Below are positions 31,043 to 43,550 of a stretch of DNA of 54,731 nucleotides, in pieces. Within the stretch, counting starts at the first letter, position 1. Every line of letters starts with the position of its first letter. Below the pieces are notes generated by a model that worked only from the letters and a program-made list of their open reading frames with translations, had not been told where the DNA came from and searched no databases. The translations under genes were made by a program, and so were the position numbers. Source of the stretch: Vitrella brassicaformis (taxonomy: Eukaryota > Sar > Vitrellaceae); the NCBI GenBank assembly GCA_001179505.1, contig CDMY01000544.1:1-54731 (forward strand), written 5' to 3'.

Positions 31043-34000
31043 ATGAGTTCGCGAGATCCCGGAGAGCCGAGGATGAGTTCATCGCTGCGGCTTCGCTACG
31101 GCGCATCTGCCTCCACACAGGCCACCAATGAGAGCAGCGAGAGCCTCCACGCGCCCTCAGCTCTCGCACACGTGCATTCCCTTCCCAATCGCCTCAAACA
31201 GCAGGCCGTCACAGCCGCTCAGTGGCTGGGGCGGTTTCTGTTGTGCTGCTATGAGTGGAGTGTGCGTTCGGTGTCGCTGGAGGAGTTGCTGACTCGCAGC
31301 GTGGTGCTGGCTGACACAGTGGTGCCGTATGTGGGTGTGGTGGCTGTGTGGACATTGATGCGCATCGTCTGGGAGGGAGGAATTCCATCAGCCTCATATT
31401 GGTGAGTAAGTGAATGACGAGAGGGAGGAATGGGAAGGCCTGCAAGAGAAGCATCGCTGCTCGCTTCGTGTGGTGGTGTGTTTGTCAATGGTAATAGGTT
31501 GACGCGGATAGTGTATCTGCGGAGTTTGGCGTTCATCTATGCGGTGGCCTTCCTGGTGGCCCTGCGGCAGAACAAACAGCTCATCGGCGACAGAGGGCTG
31601 CTGCCCGCCAGGTAGATAGATCGATGTTCACGCATCCATCCATCCATCCATCCATCCATCGATGCGCAGGTTCCACCTGGACAAGCTGATTCGCATCTAC
31701 GGTGGTGACACGTGGCGGGCCTTCATGGACCACCCCACCCTCTTCCTCTTCGTGCGCGACAAGACACACATCAACAGGTGGGCGGGAGGGTGGGCACGGC
31801 ATACCCCATCCCTCTGTGAGTGTGTCTGAACACACACATCGATTCACGTGTGTGTGTGGTTGTGTGGCTGTGTGCAGGTGGCTGGACGGCACGGCCTTTA
31901 TGGGGTTGTGTCTGTCGTGTGTGGTGCTGTGGTACGGCGGGGCCAACCTGTGTGTGCTGTTCGCCATGTGGCTGATGTATCACGCCATCGTGGGCGTCGG
32001 CCAGAGGTGGTACCAGTTCGGATGGGAGTCTCAACTCCTCGAATGCGGGTTCCTGGCGGTGAGAGAGAAAACGGGCAATAAGACCAAAGATACATGCTTA
32101 TGGTGTGTGTGTGTGTCTCTGTGTGTGGTCAGTTCTTCTTTGTGCCGGTGTTTTCCCTCGGGTTCGATCCGCTGCCCAAATACACACCGCCCGCATGGAC
32201 GGCCGTGTGGGGATACAGGTGACACTCCACATGCCACACATCGCACACGGGTTGAGCAATCGATGCCCACGTTTGTGCGTGTTTCCAGGTGGCTGATGTT
32301 CCGCATCATGTTGGGCGCGGGGCTGATCAAGATCCGCGGCGACAAGTGCTGGGTGAAGCTGACGACCATGTGCTACCACTACCAGACACAGCCGGTGCCC
32401 AACCCGTTCTCCTACTTCATGCACCACTCCCCGCTATGGTTCCACAAATTCGAAACAATCGTCAACCACGTGGTGAGCACACACCTACCACCCGAACACA
32501 GCGGGATGGCTCACGTCTTGATTTTGTGTGTGTGTGTGTGTGTGAGTGATAGGTGGAGCTGTTGGCTCCATTCCTGCTGATGATTCCGGTGCAGCTGCCA
32601 CGCACACTCGGGGCCATTGTGCAGATCGTCTTCCAGGTCGGCAAACATACACGCCCAGTGAAAGTGAAAGAGTGAACGCTGAAGAAGGTTTCTGCCTCTC
32701 TGTGTTTGGGTGTAGGCGACTCTGATTCTGTCGGGCAATCTGAGCTTCCTCAATTGGTGCGTGGACGGACGAAGAAACATGGCATTGACCGACGTAGTGA
32801 TGGTTGACTGTTGTGCGAATGGCAGGTTGACGATCATCCCTTCAATCTGGGGCTTCGACGACGTCACTTCCGCCTGCCTGTTCGGCCGACACACACGGCA
32901 GAGGCACATACCTGACACACGACGCCTGACACATGACAAACATACCTGCGTCACCACCTCTCTCCTTGTCAACAAACAGGGCACTTGAGCTGGCGTCCTT
33001 CCACCACACCCGCGACCTCTCGGTGCTGGCCCTCTTCTTCTCCTCACGGGCGGCCTCCCGTCCGTCGGTGTCGGTGCTTGACGTGCTGATGGTGGTGGTG
33101 CGGTGGGGCAAGGAGCTGGCGGGGCTGTGTCTGTTCGGCTACCTCAGTGTGCCAGTCGTCAGAAACCTGCAGGCGGTGAGTGAGTGCATGGCGGGGGGCG
33201 GGGGAGGGATGCATGTGTTGTGGGCGTGTGGTGCAGAAGCGTCAGATCATGAACACGTCCTTCACGTCGTTGCGTCTTGTCAACACCTACGGCGCATTCG
33301 GATCGATCACCAAGAAGAGATACGAAGTAAGTGAGTGGGTGGGTGCGCTGGAGCATCTGCACACAACCCACACACACACATCGATCGTACACGTTTTGTG
33401 CCTGATGCGTGTAGGTGGTGGTTCAGGGGAGTCGCCTCGACCGCCCGAGCGATGACGAGGAGGACTGGATAGACTACGAGTTCAAAGGTACGTGATCACG
33501 CCGCCACACACACACACACGCCCCTCTCGGCCCGTCATAGCCCTGCTTGCCTGTGTGTTATGCATGTGTTTCTGCGCATTCCTTGTCTGCTTCCGCCGAC
33601 GAATCATCGCAGTGAAGCCTGGTAGGCTGGATGCTGGGCGTCTTGCTAATGACCTCCCGGATTCATCTGTGTGTCCATTCATCAGGCGATGTGTACCGCA
33701 CCCCTCCCTGGATCTCGCCATATCACTACCGACTCGACTGGCTCATGTGGTAGGCAGTCAAACAAACGGATAGACAGTTTAGACATCAGACGGATGGATG
33801 GATGGATGGATGGATGCGTGTGTGTGTCTGATCTGTGGGCAGGTTCGCTGGCTTCGGGCAGCCTGAGCGTCACCCCTGGCTCATCCACCTCATCGCAAGA
33901 CTGTACGCCAACACTAAAGACGTTGACTTATGGAGGTACACGGAGTCGCCCATGTGTGTGGTGTGTGGTGTGATGCATGTGATGCAGTCTGGTCAACGAC

Positions 34001-34544
34001 GCTGAGATCAGCACGCTGCTCCGACACAACCCATTCCTCAACGGAGCACCGCCCAAATGGTGCGCTTGATACACATCACACACACACAGCATCCATCCAT
34101 GTGTGTATTGTCTTCTCTCTTGACCTTCTCCATCCTCTCAGGGTGCGTGCCGAATTGTATCACTACCAGTACGCGAGTCCGGACTCCGTGGCCGCCCACA
34201 ACGGGCAGTGGTGGGTGCGCAGCCGCCTGGCCCAGTACACCTACATCCCCGCCGTGTCGCTCCACAGCCAGTGGATCCAGCAGGTCATGCGGGAACGGGG
34301 CTGGGACGAGTGCTCGCCCGTCTGGCAGAGTGTCACCGTCCCTTCTCATCACCACACCCACCACGGCCATCACGGCAGCGGAATGGGCGGCATGGGCAGG
34401 ATGATCGCAGGCGACGATGAGGATGAGGACGAGGAAGAGGAGAGCGAGGAGATGAGCGAGGAGCTGTCGGAGGAATATGACGACCATGAGCACACGACAG
34501 CTGGGGGGAGGGTGCTACTGCAGCAGGGCATGCCGCCCGGCTGA
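31043..34544 (+). CDS. Lipase maturation factor (LMF1/LMF2 family)
   Basis: LMF proteins are multi-pass ER membrane proteins that help secreted lipases fold. About 16 exons run from ATG 31043 to TGA 34544. Family blocks are GDRGLLPAR, TAFMGLCLSC, GQRWYQFGWESQLLECGFLA, IKIRGDKCWVKLTTMCYHYQ, TQPVPNPFSYFMHH, GNLSFLNW, VNTYGAFGSITKKRYEVVVQ, ISPYHYRLDWLMWFAGFG, HNPFLNGAPPKWVRAELYHY and AVSLHSQW. Hydrophobic segments cover most of the first 350 residues. Exon 33613-33621 is only nine bases and restores the family's FKVKPGD segment. One junction near 32870-32985 does not match in phase, so a small exon may be missed. The tail is His- then Asp/Glu-rich. The substrates in an alga are unknown. Confidence 0.9.
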
Positions 34545-35390
34545 CCGACGGGCCAGCCGGCTTAGCTACCTATCAGTGGGGGGGAGGGGTGGAGGGAGGG
34601 GGTGATGGCTGCATAGGAGGCGATAGGATGAGTGAATGGCCGTGCAATCGTAAGACGGTGCTGCTTCGGCTCATTCGGGGGCGTTGACAGTCTGTCTGTC
34701 TGGCTGGATGACTGTGTGTCCGTCCCTTTTGCCGGCTGCCTGTGTTGGTATTTGTTCGTCTGGCTGTCTGTGTACATATGTGTGTGTGTGTACGTATACA
34801 TGTGCTTATGTATGTACTTATGTATACATGTATGTATGAGTGTATGTATGTACGTACACGTGTGTTTGTGGGTATGGCCCATGGCATTCATCGCGAGATC
34901 TGCAATCTGTGCTATTTTTGTCGTCGTGTGTGGGTCTTGTTTGCTTCTCCCTGTCTGTCTGTGTTGTCTCTCCGGTGTGTAGGCCTTCACAAACTCATAT
35001 CGCTCCTGCATATATACGGCGTGTGGAGGCGGATCGAGCGAGAAAGAAGAAGAGCGACTTTGACACAGGGCGGGACTGCATATTTGTCTGTCTGTCTGTC
35101 TGTCTTGAGTGTGTGTGAGAGAGAGTGTCGGTGGTGTGCAGTTTGCGTGTACAGGCAGCCGTGGATGAAGGGACAGAGGGTGTGTAGGAGAACACTACTG
35201 GCGATCCTTTACATGCAGACACACGCTGTGTGAGCAATCGTGAACAGTTGCGAAACCCAAGCAGCTACTGAAAAACCAACGTTGCTTCGACTTTCAGACA
35301 TCCGGGCGAGACACAGATTGAGGCAGGATCGTCCGTCTCATTTGGTGTATGTTTTTCATCCACAGGCCGTGCAGTCAGTTGGTGTCCCGC
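34545..35390. other. Convergent intergenic with microsatellite
   Basis: The region lies between LMF (plus) and channel copy II (minus). It contains G-rich (34575-34605), (TCTG)n and (TGTA)n-type repeats, most clearly at 34770-34870, plus a second (TCTG)n near 35085-35105. I see no exon or RNA gene. Confidence 0.45.
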
Positions 35391-38300
35391 CTATTTGATC
35401 TTCGCCTCCATCGTCGTCAATCGCTCGTACACTTCTGTCTGCATTTTGTTTTGCTGTATCTGCACCTCCAGCAGTTGCCTCCGCGCCTCTGCCAGTTGTC
35501 TTTGCATCTCCCGCAAGGCTGACATGCAAGGCACAAACGCAGACACGGATGGGCTTCTTAGAAAAGTGTTTCTGTCACACCTGGCTGGATCTCGGCTTTG
35601 ACGTACGCTTTGAAGTGCGTTACGGCTGCAGCACAAACGAAACACGGCCTTTTCATCCCTCCGGTGTCCTGCCTGTCTGCCTGTGTGGCCGTGACTTCGT
35701 CGGTGTCTCACCTGCCATGACGTCAGGTACGCTCGAGTCGTGATGGTCTGCCGCCTCGATCCACTTGTCGATGCTGTCTTTGAATGCGTCCCGTGCCTTA
35801 CGCCTCTCATGAGCCGTCTCCGGACTCTCACCTTCGCTTTCGGTGGCGTCAAAAGAAAACAACGACTCCTACACGAACATTGCAGAGAAACGAGACGGGG
35901 TCATTGATTGTCTCATGTGACTTGTTGACCCTCACTTGGTCGGCGTATTCGCGCAGAAGAAGGTCACGGCCGGTGTATTGGCACAGAAAAAGAACGGGCA
36001 TCAGGAGGATGTAAAGGGGCGCGCGCAGCACTGCGCCATAGTTTCCCTCCCGAATCCTTCGTGGGACCCCCTCCAGCATTTTGTAGATGGCCACGGGTGT
36101 GAAGGCGACAACAAGCAGGAGTCCGTCGACGGTTGAGTAGACGGCCTTCATCGTCCAGAAGGCAATGCGGCAGAGTACCGACTGCTCTCGCCGTTGTTCG
36201 CTGATGAGTGAGGCGAGATACCGCAGAGGCTCCGACACGACCAAAGCTGCACAGACAGATGCCCACATGTGATGGGCCGGGTGCAGTTCATGTCTCTCGT
36301 CGCACCGACCGATGAGGTTGAATGGCGGCGGCAGGCGCTCGTGATGGGGGAGCTTCAGGTACTCATTCAGCACGCGGATGCGCAGCAGCCTGCAGAGAAC
36401 AGCGGAGAGACAGAGAAAGTCCTCATGTGCCGCTGTCATCGATCTGTCTCGCTCGTTGGTTGTCTTCACTCACTGGTATTGTGCAGCCTGTGTCTCTTCG
36501 ATGGCCGCATACGTCGACGCCTGACAGACACAGATAGGAGCGTTGATCAGTCATGTGGCCACTCGATGTCTCGTATGTGTGTTTCTCGTCTGTCTCACCA
36601 TGATGGCGATGAGCAGGTTGAGCTGTTTATTCACACCGGCAGACACAGAGAGAGACAAGACATGGAGTCCGTGTCTGTGTGCCTCGTCCATCGGTACGTC
36701 TTACGAGTATGATGGAGGAGAGGATGACGTATGTGAACAGCAGGACGGCCCCCAGCGTGTCGTGGCTCTCTATGGCGTTGGTCAGCGCCTCGTTGAACTC
36801 ACCAAGGCCGGCATAGAAACTGCACAACACAACAAGACGAAGACGGGCAGGTGTCCCTTTCCTCTGTGTCTTCTCATGAGGTCGCATGCGCACAGTGTGA
36901 GTGTGGCTTTGGGGAAGGAGCCGAAGTACTGGTGGTCTTCGTCGGACGAGAGGAGGGTGAAGACGCCCGCGAAGACCAGCAGGATGTAGACGTACAGACA
37001 CAGAAACATGCTGATGTCCGAAAACATCCTCACAACCGCACTGACACACACACCCGTCACACACAGCATGAGACACCAGCTGTATGTTTGGCTGCCTGGC
37101 TCACTGACAGTATGAGTGGTCCCACGGTTGGGTGCAGGCTGGCGGTTTGGAGGAGGCGCAGAGCAAAGAGCAGCGCGACGACTATGCCTGAGCCGACCTC
37201 TGCTTCTGAGGACCACCCGATGAAATGGATGGTAATGAAGGCGGCGATTGCCAGTGAACAAGCCAGGTCCACGTAGTTCCTGATTATTGTGCCCACACAC
37301 CGACAGCACACAAATGGAGCCAGCAAAGACGGTTGGCTCTGCACGTCTGACGCATACCATGAGTCGGCCCAATACGCTGCCTTCAGGCGGATGCCCTACA
37401 CACATACAAAGAGCATAGAGAGGACAGTGCATCTCAGTATTGATAAGTGCAGATCAGGCATTTCTCCTCTCGTCTGGCTTACTTGGAACAACTCCAGAAG
37501 GATGAAGGCTGTGCCCGTCGGCAGTGCACCCCACAGCCACACCCCCGGCATCATCACATCGCTGTCTCCCTTGATTGACTCGATGTGCAGCAGCACAAAG
37601 GCCACCCTGCAATACGCAGAGAGAGAAGAGGTGCCATGCTTCTTTGCCTCCATCGTTGTGCCTGGCTCCACCGTCTTACATCGAGAGCATTGAGAGCACG
37701 CGGGTAATGAAAATGTCACGGGGGGCAATCTGAATCGATGCTTCGACTGGTGGTCGCCAATACCTTTCGACGAGAGAGATGCAGTTGGCTGTCACAATCA
37801 TGCGCAGCAGGAAAACGAAGAGACATGAAGCGGACAGGCTGAGAGGGAGGGGAAATCTTCTGTGTGGGTTACGTTGTGTGACGACTGTCAAAGGCTCAGC
37901 GGACTCGAGCAGCGTAAGCCATTCTCTCTCTTTGCCCCGGAGTGACTGCCCGAATCGGTCTCCTGTTGTTTCACTACAGAACGCTACCACAAGTGCCTGA
38001 ACGGGTCGTATAATGCAAAAATGGAAGACGCTGTGTGTGCTAGGGGTTGTCTACCTCCATCTAACTTGCCGTATTCTCAAAATCACTGCACACGAAAAGA
38101 GGCGCATATCTGCGTTGCCTTGGTTGGATTATCTGTTCATCCCACTCTGTGAGGGAGTCTTTCGGTCGTGACTTCATCAGTTGGCGAAATACGGAACACC
38201 ACCTGAGACTGTCGACGCCCAGCGAATCACATCGTCGCACGTACTGTCCGAAGCCGTATTTCGCGTAAGGGACCGCTTTGGAAAGGAGCTCTGGCTGCTG

Positions 38301-39427
38301 CAGCACGCGGCTGAGACCCTCCTCATCTTCCCCGAGCAGCTCCATGGTCAACTCTCCAGCTGCGGCAAGCATCGCACCGACGATCTTCGTTTTCGTTCCC
38401 TCGAGGTCCAAGTGGAGGGCATAATCCAGAGGCGTCCTTCCGTCCTGGCAGAGTCATATGAAGATAGATAATATCGACACAAAGCTCGATAGGTGCAGTA
38501 CATCCTACGTCGTTTTTGATCTTCAAGAGCTGTGGGTTTACCCTCAACATCCACTCCACCACATCGACATGGCCCTCGTCTGCAGGAGAGACACGCACGT
38601 TGAAGACTCATGCACTCGTGTGGCTGTCGTTTCCACGAGTGGCTGACTTGCTGCCGCATGATGAAGAGGCGTGTTGCCAGTCTGAACCACAGCATGAACA
38701 AGACACATGCTCTCCAATGCACCAGTCGACATTCCTTCATCCTTACGTTGTCCTGAGCTTCCAGCAGTTCCTTTCCCCCCCACTCGACAAACTTCTCCGC
38801 AACATCAACTGACCCTTTTGCTGCTGCCAAATGAAGAGGCGTCCGGCCAAACTACAGACACAGCAAGAAGGCAGGAGTGAACACATCGGTCAGCTAATGG
38901 GCAGAATGAGTGTAATTGTCGAGCACGCTACCTCATCTTTCAGTTTGAGCAGATGCCGTCGGTTGTGCAGCAGCACCTCAAACACCTCCACATCCTTGCA
39001 CACCCCTGAGGAGCACACACGGGGGCCACTCAGCTGCATCATGTGTGTGCAGTGATGCGATGAGGCAGACGTGCGGCGAAATTAACGGCAGATCTTGTTA
39101 TGTCCCCGTAATCCGGTCCCCAACACCATTCTCGAGTCGTCAGCACTTTCTCGGCTTGCTCAGGCGACAGACCGTCGAGGGCCTTCCGCAGGTCCTCCGA
39201 ATCTGATTCCTTGATGGCCATTGGGTTCCAGATGGCATCCCTGATGCTGTCTGTCAGGTCACGTGGCGCTTCCCAATCGTCGGCGGCCGGGGCGCACACC
39301 AAGGGAACCTGCAGATGACACACAGACGGACGAGAGGCATCAAAGTCGACTGACACCAACAGACCTGCTCGAAGCGTCTCGGTGCCTTGGTGATGTCATC
39401 GGTGACGTCGGGCAGCTGGGGCTCCAT
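35391..39427 (-). pseudogene. Ankyrin/TRP-like cation channel, copy II (nonsense)
   Basis: Same exon plan as copies I and III, from MEPQLPDV (ATG 39427) to MEAKIK and TAG 35391. Ankyrin exons are clear: FGRTPLHLAAAKGSVDVAEK, TGNTPLHHAAA, GHVDVVEWMLRVNPQLLKIK, DGRTPLDYAL. The channel part has VAFVLLHIESIKGDSD, AAFITIHFIGWSSE, SFPKATLTL, LLFTYVILSSIIL, the 24-base exon 36600-36623 (LNLLIAIM) and LLRIRVLNEYLKLPHHERLP. The C-terminal coiled coil is longer than in the other copies (MQRQLAEARRQLLEVQ). In the exon just before the channel domain, the Trp codon of copy I (TAGWVE) is TAG at 38061-38063, phase-consistent with both neighbours. A further TAA lies upstream of the chosen start. Confidence 0.65.
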
Positions 39428-39517
39428 CAGCCCTTAGCCATCGTCCAGCAGCAGAGGAATGTGCTCACTCGAGGCCGACGCCATCTGCAGTGGACAGACG
39501 GACACAGACACCACTCC

Positions 39518-39751
39518 TCAGAGGCAGCCGCTGGCCACTGTGCAACGAGGGCATTGCAGGGTGACCTTGGGATGGTCTGTCTGTATGTGGTGGATGGCCT
39601 GCTGTGCGGCAGCGTCGCCCTCGTCGACTCTCGGCAGCTGGATGTAGCACGCCTCACCAACACCACTGGGGCGTCTGTGGCCGTCTCTCACACTGTCGCC
39701 CTCTTGGCCCTGCAGACGGGGGCTGCGCTGTGTGTGCAGCAAACCCCACAT
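39518..39751 (-). CDS. Conserved 77-codon leader ORF, channel copy II
   Basis: This counterpart of 24211-24444 has the same length, frame and distance to the channel start (MWGLLHTQRSPRL..., ending VASGCL). It lies 107 bases from the divergent plus-strand gene at 39858, so the shared stretch may also act as promoter DNA. Its coding status is open. Confidence 0.4.
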   Translation of the reverse strand: MWGLLHTQRSPRLQGQEGDSVRDGHRRPSGVGEACYIQLPRVDEGDAAAQQAIHHIQTDHPKVTLQCPRCTVASGCL

Positions 39752-39857
39752 CTCCGCCTCACGCTGGATACAGGGCGAGACGCCTATGCCCCCCCTCTCC
39801 GCCCCCAGCAGCAGCACATAGAACTCTGTAAACGCTCGGGTCCCAGTCAAAAATAAA

Positions 39858-40654
39858 ATGGCTTTGGCTCTGACGCCACGCGGCTCCCCTCTCTTCGGGC
39901 AGGGCTGTGTTGTGCTGCCAGGCTCGCCTTATCCATCGCACAAGGCCACCCGAGGCAAACAGCGGCAGCTCAGCAATGCGCGAGATCTGGACGGCCCGGC
40001 GGTCAACACGAGGTCCAAGGCCAAGAGCAGGACCAAATCTAAGAAGGCCCCGGGCATGAGTACCAAGGCACTGACGGTGGGTACGGTGAGCACGGCGGTG
40101 GATGATGATAAGGACTCGGTGAGCGTGGGTTCATGGGACTCGGCCATGATGGACATGGACGAGGTGGAGATGGAGGATGGCCAGGGGGAGCAGAGAGGTG
40201 GTGATACGGAGGGAGGCAGCCCCTCGGATGCATCGCACATGGTGGGTGGTCGGATGGGTGTGTGGATGGATGGATTCATGGTGTCTTGTGGATGCTCATT
40301 CACTGCAGGGGGCACTGTACAATATCGCCTGCAGCCCGTCCCCCCCGCCCGAACAAGGAGACACGTACGTCAGTGCCAGCTACGAATAGACCAACACCAA
40401 CACCGTTTCTCTTCTCTTCGTATGTGTGCAGGCGCACCGACTCGCCGTCCTTCATGGCCATGGAGTCCCCTCCCCGTCCACACTACCCCTACCTCACACT
40501 CAGAACCACCCCCCACATGACCTTCGCCCCTCCCCCTCCCCGTCCCTCCTCCCCGCCCACAGACACCGATCACAAGCGCAAGAAGCCGGCCAACGTGTCG
40601 CCGTCCCCGTCGGTGTCCGTGTCCGATCTCATCGCACCGGGCAGCAAGCCCTAG
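39858..40654 (+). CDS. Disordered proline/serine-rich protein
   Basis: Three exons (39858-40241, 40309-40364, 40432-40654) join in phase to about 220 residues. The start is MALALTPRGSPLFGQGC. A basic patch (RSKAKSRTKSKKAPG) is followed by an acidic one (DMDEVEMEDGQGE) and then Pro/Thr-rich sequence (PPPPRPSSPP, DHKRKKPANVSPSPS). It ends VSDLIAPGSKP. The composition suggests an intrinsically disordered, possibly nuclear protein. No domain was recognised. It is transcribed divergently from channel copy II. Confidence 0.55.
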
Positions 40655-40747
40655 AAGGCCCGGCTGTGTCTGGAGATTGGACGGGGGACGGGGAGGGAGG
40701 GGTTGGACAGATATGGGGGTTTGTTGGGTGTGTCTGAGGTGGCAGAG

Positions 40748-41635
40748 ATGCTTGAGGTTGCGGCGTGGGTGGTGCGGCTGCCTGAGGGGCGGTGCTTCTG
40801 GGCCATGGGCATGCCGGCCGATGTGGCACAGAACGTTCCCGCACTGGTCCGCACGTAGAAAGAAAGAAACCAGGTGTGGTGCATCCTCTGATCTGTCCGT
40901 CCGTCTGTGTCATTGTTGGTTGTGTGTCCGTCAGGTTGATAAGGTGTTTGGCGAGTATGTGTCTCTGCTCCACTGCCACGCCCTCCTGCCGGCACTGCAG
41001 CGTGCGGCCGACGAGTGCAACGCATCGGACGTGGTGGTCAAGGCGGCAGATGAGGCGCACAGGGGGTTCCCTAACACTGCATTTTGGAAGGTCATTGATT
41101 GATAGATACACACGGAGGGGAGGGGGAGAGAACACACCGACGGATATGTGGTGGTGTGTGTTGTGTTGTGTTGTGTGTTGGCAGGTAGAGGGCTGCAAGC
41201 GTCGCTGTGATGAGATTCTGCGCAAGGCCGTCACCGAATGGACCGATGACGAGGCCATGGAGGTGACTGAAGAGTCGACACACACACATCCCGTCACATG
41301 AGACCTGAATGCCCTTTCCCTGTGTCTCTTCTGCTCTGATGTGTCAGTACTACAGCTGTGTGAGCCGCCGCATCACGCCCTGTGAGGCCCTGACACGCCG
41401 CTGCCCCTTCCTGGCAAGCCAAGACCTCTTCCCCCCACACACGCAGCTGACCATCGAAGAGGCGGGCGGCCGCAACACACAACATGCCGGCACCCACCAG
41501 TGGCTCCTGGGGCCACCCGCCTCAGATGGCGGCGATTGTCCGGCCACGCAAAACGAGGGGCGGGGGCAAGTGAGATGTGGGTGCGTGTGTGGTTTGTATG
41601 TTGGCGTAGGAGTGCTATTGACGTGGTGCATGTGA
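40748..41635 (+). CDS. Unrecognised protein
   Basis: Four exons are visible: MLEVAAWVVRLPEGRCFWAM from 40748, VDKVFGEYVSLLHCHALLPA from about 40935, VEGCKRRCDEILRKAVTEWT from about 41185, and YYSCVSRRITPCEALTRRCP from about 41347. The last three join in phase. The first does not match the second in phase, so its end or the start is uncertain. The protein is Cys-rich and helical, with a disordered end. No family recognised. It converges on the exosome gene. Confidence 0.4.
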
Positions 41636-41768
41636 CGTAGAGTGTAGGACAGGCTGTCTTGACGTCTGATTGTCCAGGTGCACGGAAGTAATTCACAGAT
41701 TTCTCACATCGGTTCACCATTGGTCACACTATACACACACAGCCCTAGCTATCAGGCTCTTTCCCGCT

Positions 41769-43278
41769 CTACTCCGTCGCGGTCGTCTTTGCGGGCGCCG
41801 CATTCTGTGATGCGGCGTAGGCAGCCTTCAGACATGCCCGCATCTCCTTCCCTGACACAACTCGACACAGACATCAACACACACGATACATGTCGGCGTC
41901 AGGGGTGTTACCAATGCACTTACCGATCGCTCTGCAGATCTCCTCAGCACGGCCCAGGAGCTGCACACAGGCAGTGACAAAGAACAATGATGGATGCCGG
42001 CAGTGTCGGACGGCCCACCGCACCTGTTCTGCGCATGTGGGGTTGAGCAGGCTGCCGGTGCCGTGCAGAAAGCAGATGGACGAGCCCGAGGTGGCGATGC
42101 CCACGTGCATCTCGGTGCACTGACCGCTGCTCAGCCAACAAGCCTCCTCCTGACACACCGGGACCGATCAGACAGCTGTATGGGTGTTTATATGGATCGT
42201 GGTGCTGACGCACTCACTGCGGCAGTGAGGTCCGACAGGTACACGACGTTCTGCGAGGTGTCACTGGGGACTTCCATGCAGTACTGGACACATACACAAC
42301 ATACACACATACTCCCAGGTCCCGCTGTCGCTCTTTATGGAGTTTCACTCACCAGCGATGTGGCTGTGACGATGTCAGTCATCTCAAGGCCTGGGGTAGC
42401 CACACACACACATAAAATGTGCGTGTGCGTGTGTCTTGCGCACCGACCAGCATGTGCCGCTGCAAGCGATATGGCGTTGAAGCACGCACTCAGCACACCT
42501 GATTGACCATCAGACATATGCCTTGGGTGGAGAGAGGGCGGAGCATGCGAATGTGTGTGTACCTCCGTCGTCTTCGAGTACGATGCATGTGATGTCGATG
42601 ACGCTCTTGGCGTACCGTTCCACCAGAATGATCGACTCAAACGCCTCACTCAACATGCCCACCAGATACCTCTCGCGCTCAGCCTGCCAGCCAGCCAGGC
42701 CGCCACACACCGTGTGTATACCATCCCAGTGTGTGACCGACTGACCATGGATGTGCGTGACGGCACGGCGAAGGGGGCGAACTTGAGGTCAATGTTGACG
42801 GCCCCGCTGCTGGACGTCCTCGCCTGACGCATCGACTGGCGAGGGCCATACCTGTGTGACACACACACATGCACACACAAACGAAGAGATGCATGGAGAG
42901 GGAGTGACGCTATCTCCTTAGCGAATGAGTCAATGAATGGCGTTGCATCCTTACACAGCTGAGAGGGCTTTGGTCTTGCCGATCTGGAAGAAAGCTGACC
43001 CGACGGCACTCGATATCGGCCCTGTCTGCATCTCTGCATCAAGCACACAGCATCAGCAAACAGATGGACACCCCGCGATGGCTCATTCCCTGCCTCTTAC
43101 CGATATCTCTGACGTCTTCATTGGTCCGTCCATCGCTTCTCTCCGCTGCACCAAATGACACAGTCGGTGCAGGCGGAACGTCTGGAGGCAGCGGGCGATA
43201 GGTTGCGGCGTCCATTTTGCGTTGGGAGTTCGACAATGAGTCTGCGAGCTTAGTAGCTTGCATTCCCTTTGGTTCCAT
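41769..43278 (-). CDS. Exosome core subunit, MTR3/EXOSC6-like RNase PH fold
   Basis: Ten exons join in phase from ATG 43278 (or 43263) to TAG 41769. The RNase PH pattern is clear: SAVGSAFFQIGKTKALSAVY then GPRQ, VNIDLKFAPFAV, LVGMLSEAFESIILVERYAK, SVIDITCIVLEDDGGVLSAC, FNAISLAAAHAGLEMTDIVT, and TEMHVGIATSGSSICFLHGT. Subunits of this type form the six-membered ring of the RNA exosome, which threads RNA to separate nucleases, and the eukaryotic ring subunits are usually catalytically inactive. LEDDGG, EMTDIV and the acidic GTGSLL region point to MTR3 rather than RRP41, but RRP46 is not excluded. The tail is Ala/Thr-rich. Confidence 0.78.
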
Positions 43279-43317
43279 CTCTCAAGTTTCTTCCCTTTGC
43301 GGTGCAAAGTCATCGCG

Positions 43318-43527
43318 ATGAGGATCATGGAGAGAGCGACCGAGATGGTGTTCAGTTTGATTGACAGCATACGGCAGCACCAGCTGGCCCACAGGACGGT
43401 GTGTTACCTCGTGATATCCCTCTGGTTCTTCCGGGCCATCGACAACCACAACCTGTACTTCCTCAACACTTTCCCCGAGGGGCCAAGGAACATCCTCACC
43501 CGCACCACCACCGCCAGTAGCCTGTGA
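43318..43527 (+). CDS. Small ORF with one possible membrane segment
   Basis: A 69-codon ATG ORF (MRIMERATEMVFSLIDSIRQ...) contains one hydrophobic stretch (TVCYLVISLWFF). It lies between the divergent exosome and MORN genes, only 24 bases before the MORN start. It may be a uORF, a small protein or part of the MORN transcript's leader. Nothing else supports it. Confidence 0.25.
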   Translation: MRIMERATEMVFSLIDSIRQHQLAHRTVCYLVISLWFFRAIDNHNLYFLNTFPEGPRNILTRTTTASSL

Positions 43528-43550
43528 GCCCCACCGCCCGTGACCCCCAC

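Noticed and set aside
34770-34870. (TGTA)n stretch as a possible origin or centromere-like element
   Set aside because: It is a plain microsatellite of about 100 bases like several others in the window, with nothing else to support a special role.
36790-36900. A non-GT intron after the channel re-entrant segment (following DLMG)
   Set aside because: A GTGCGC donor a little upstream (after ATLTL) gives the right phase in all three copies, so no unusual splice type is needed.
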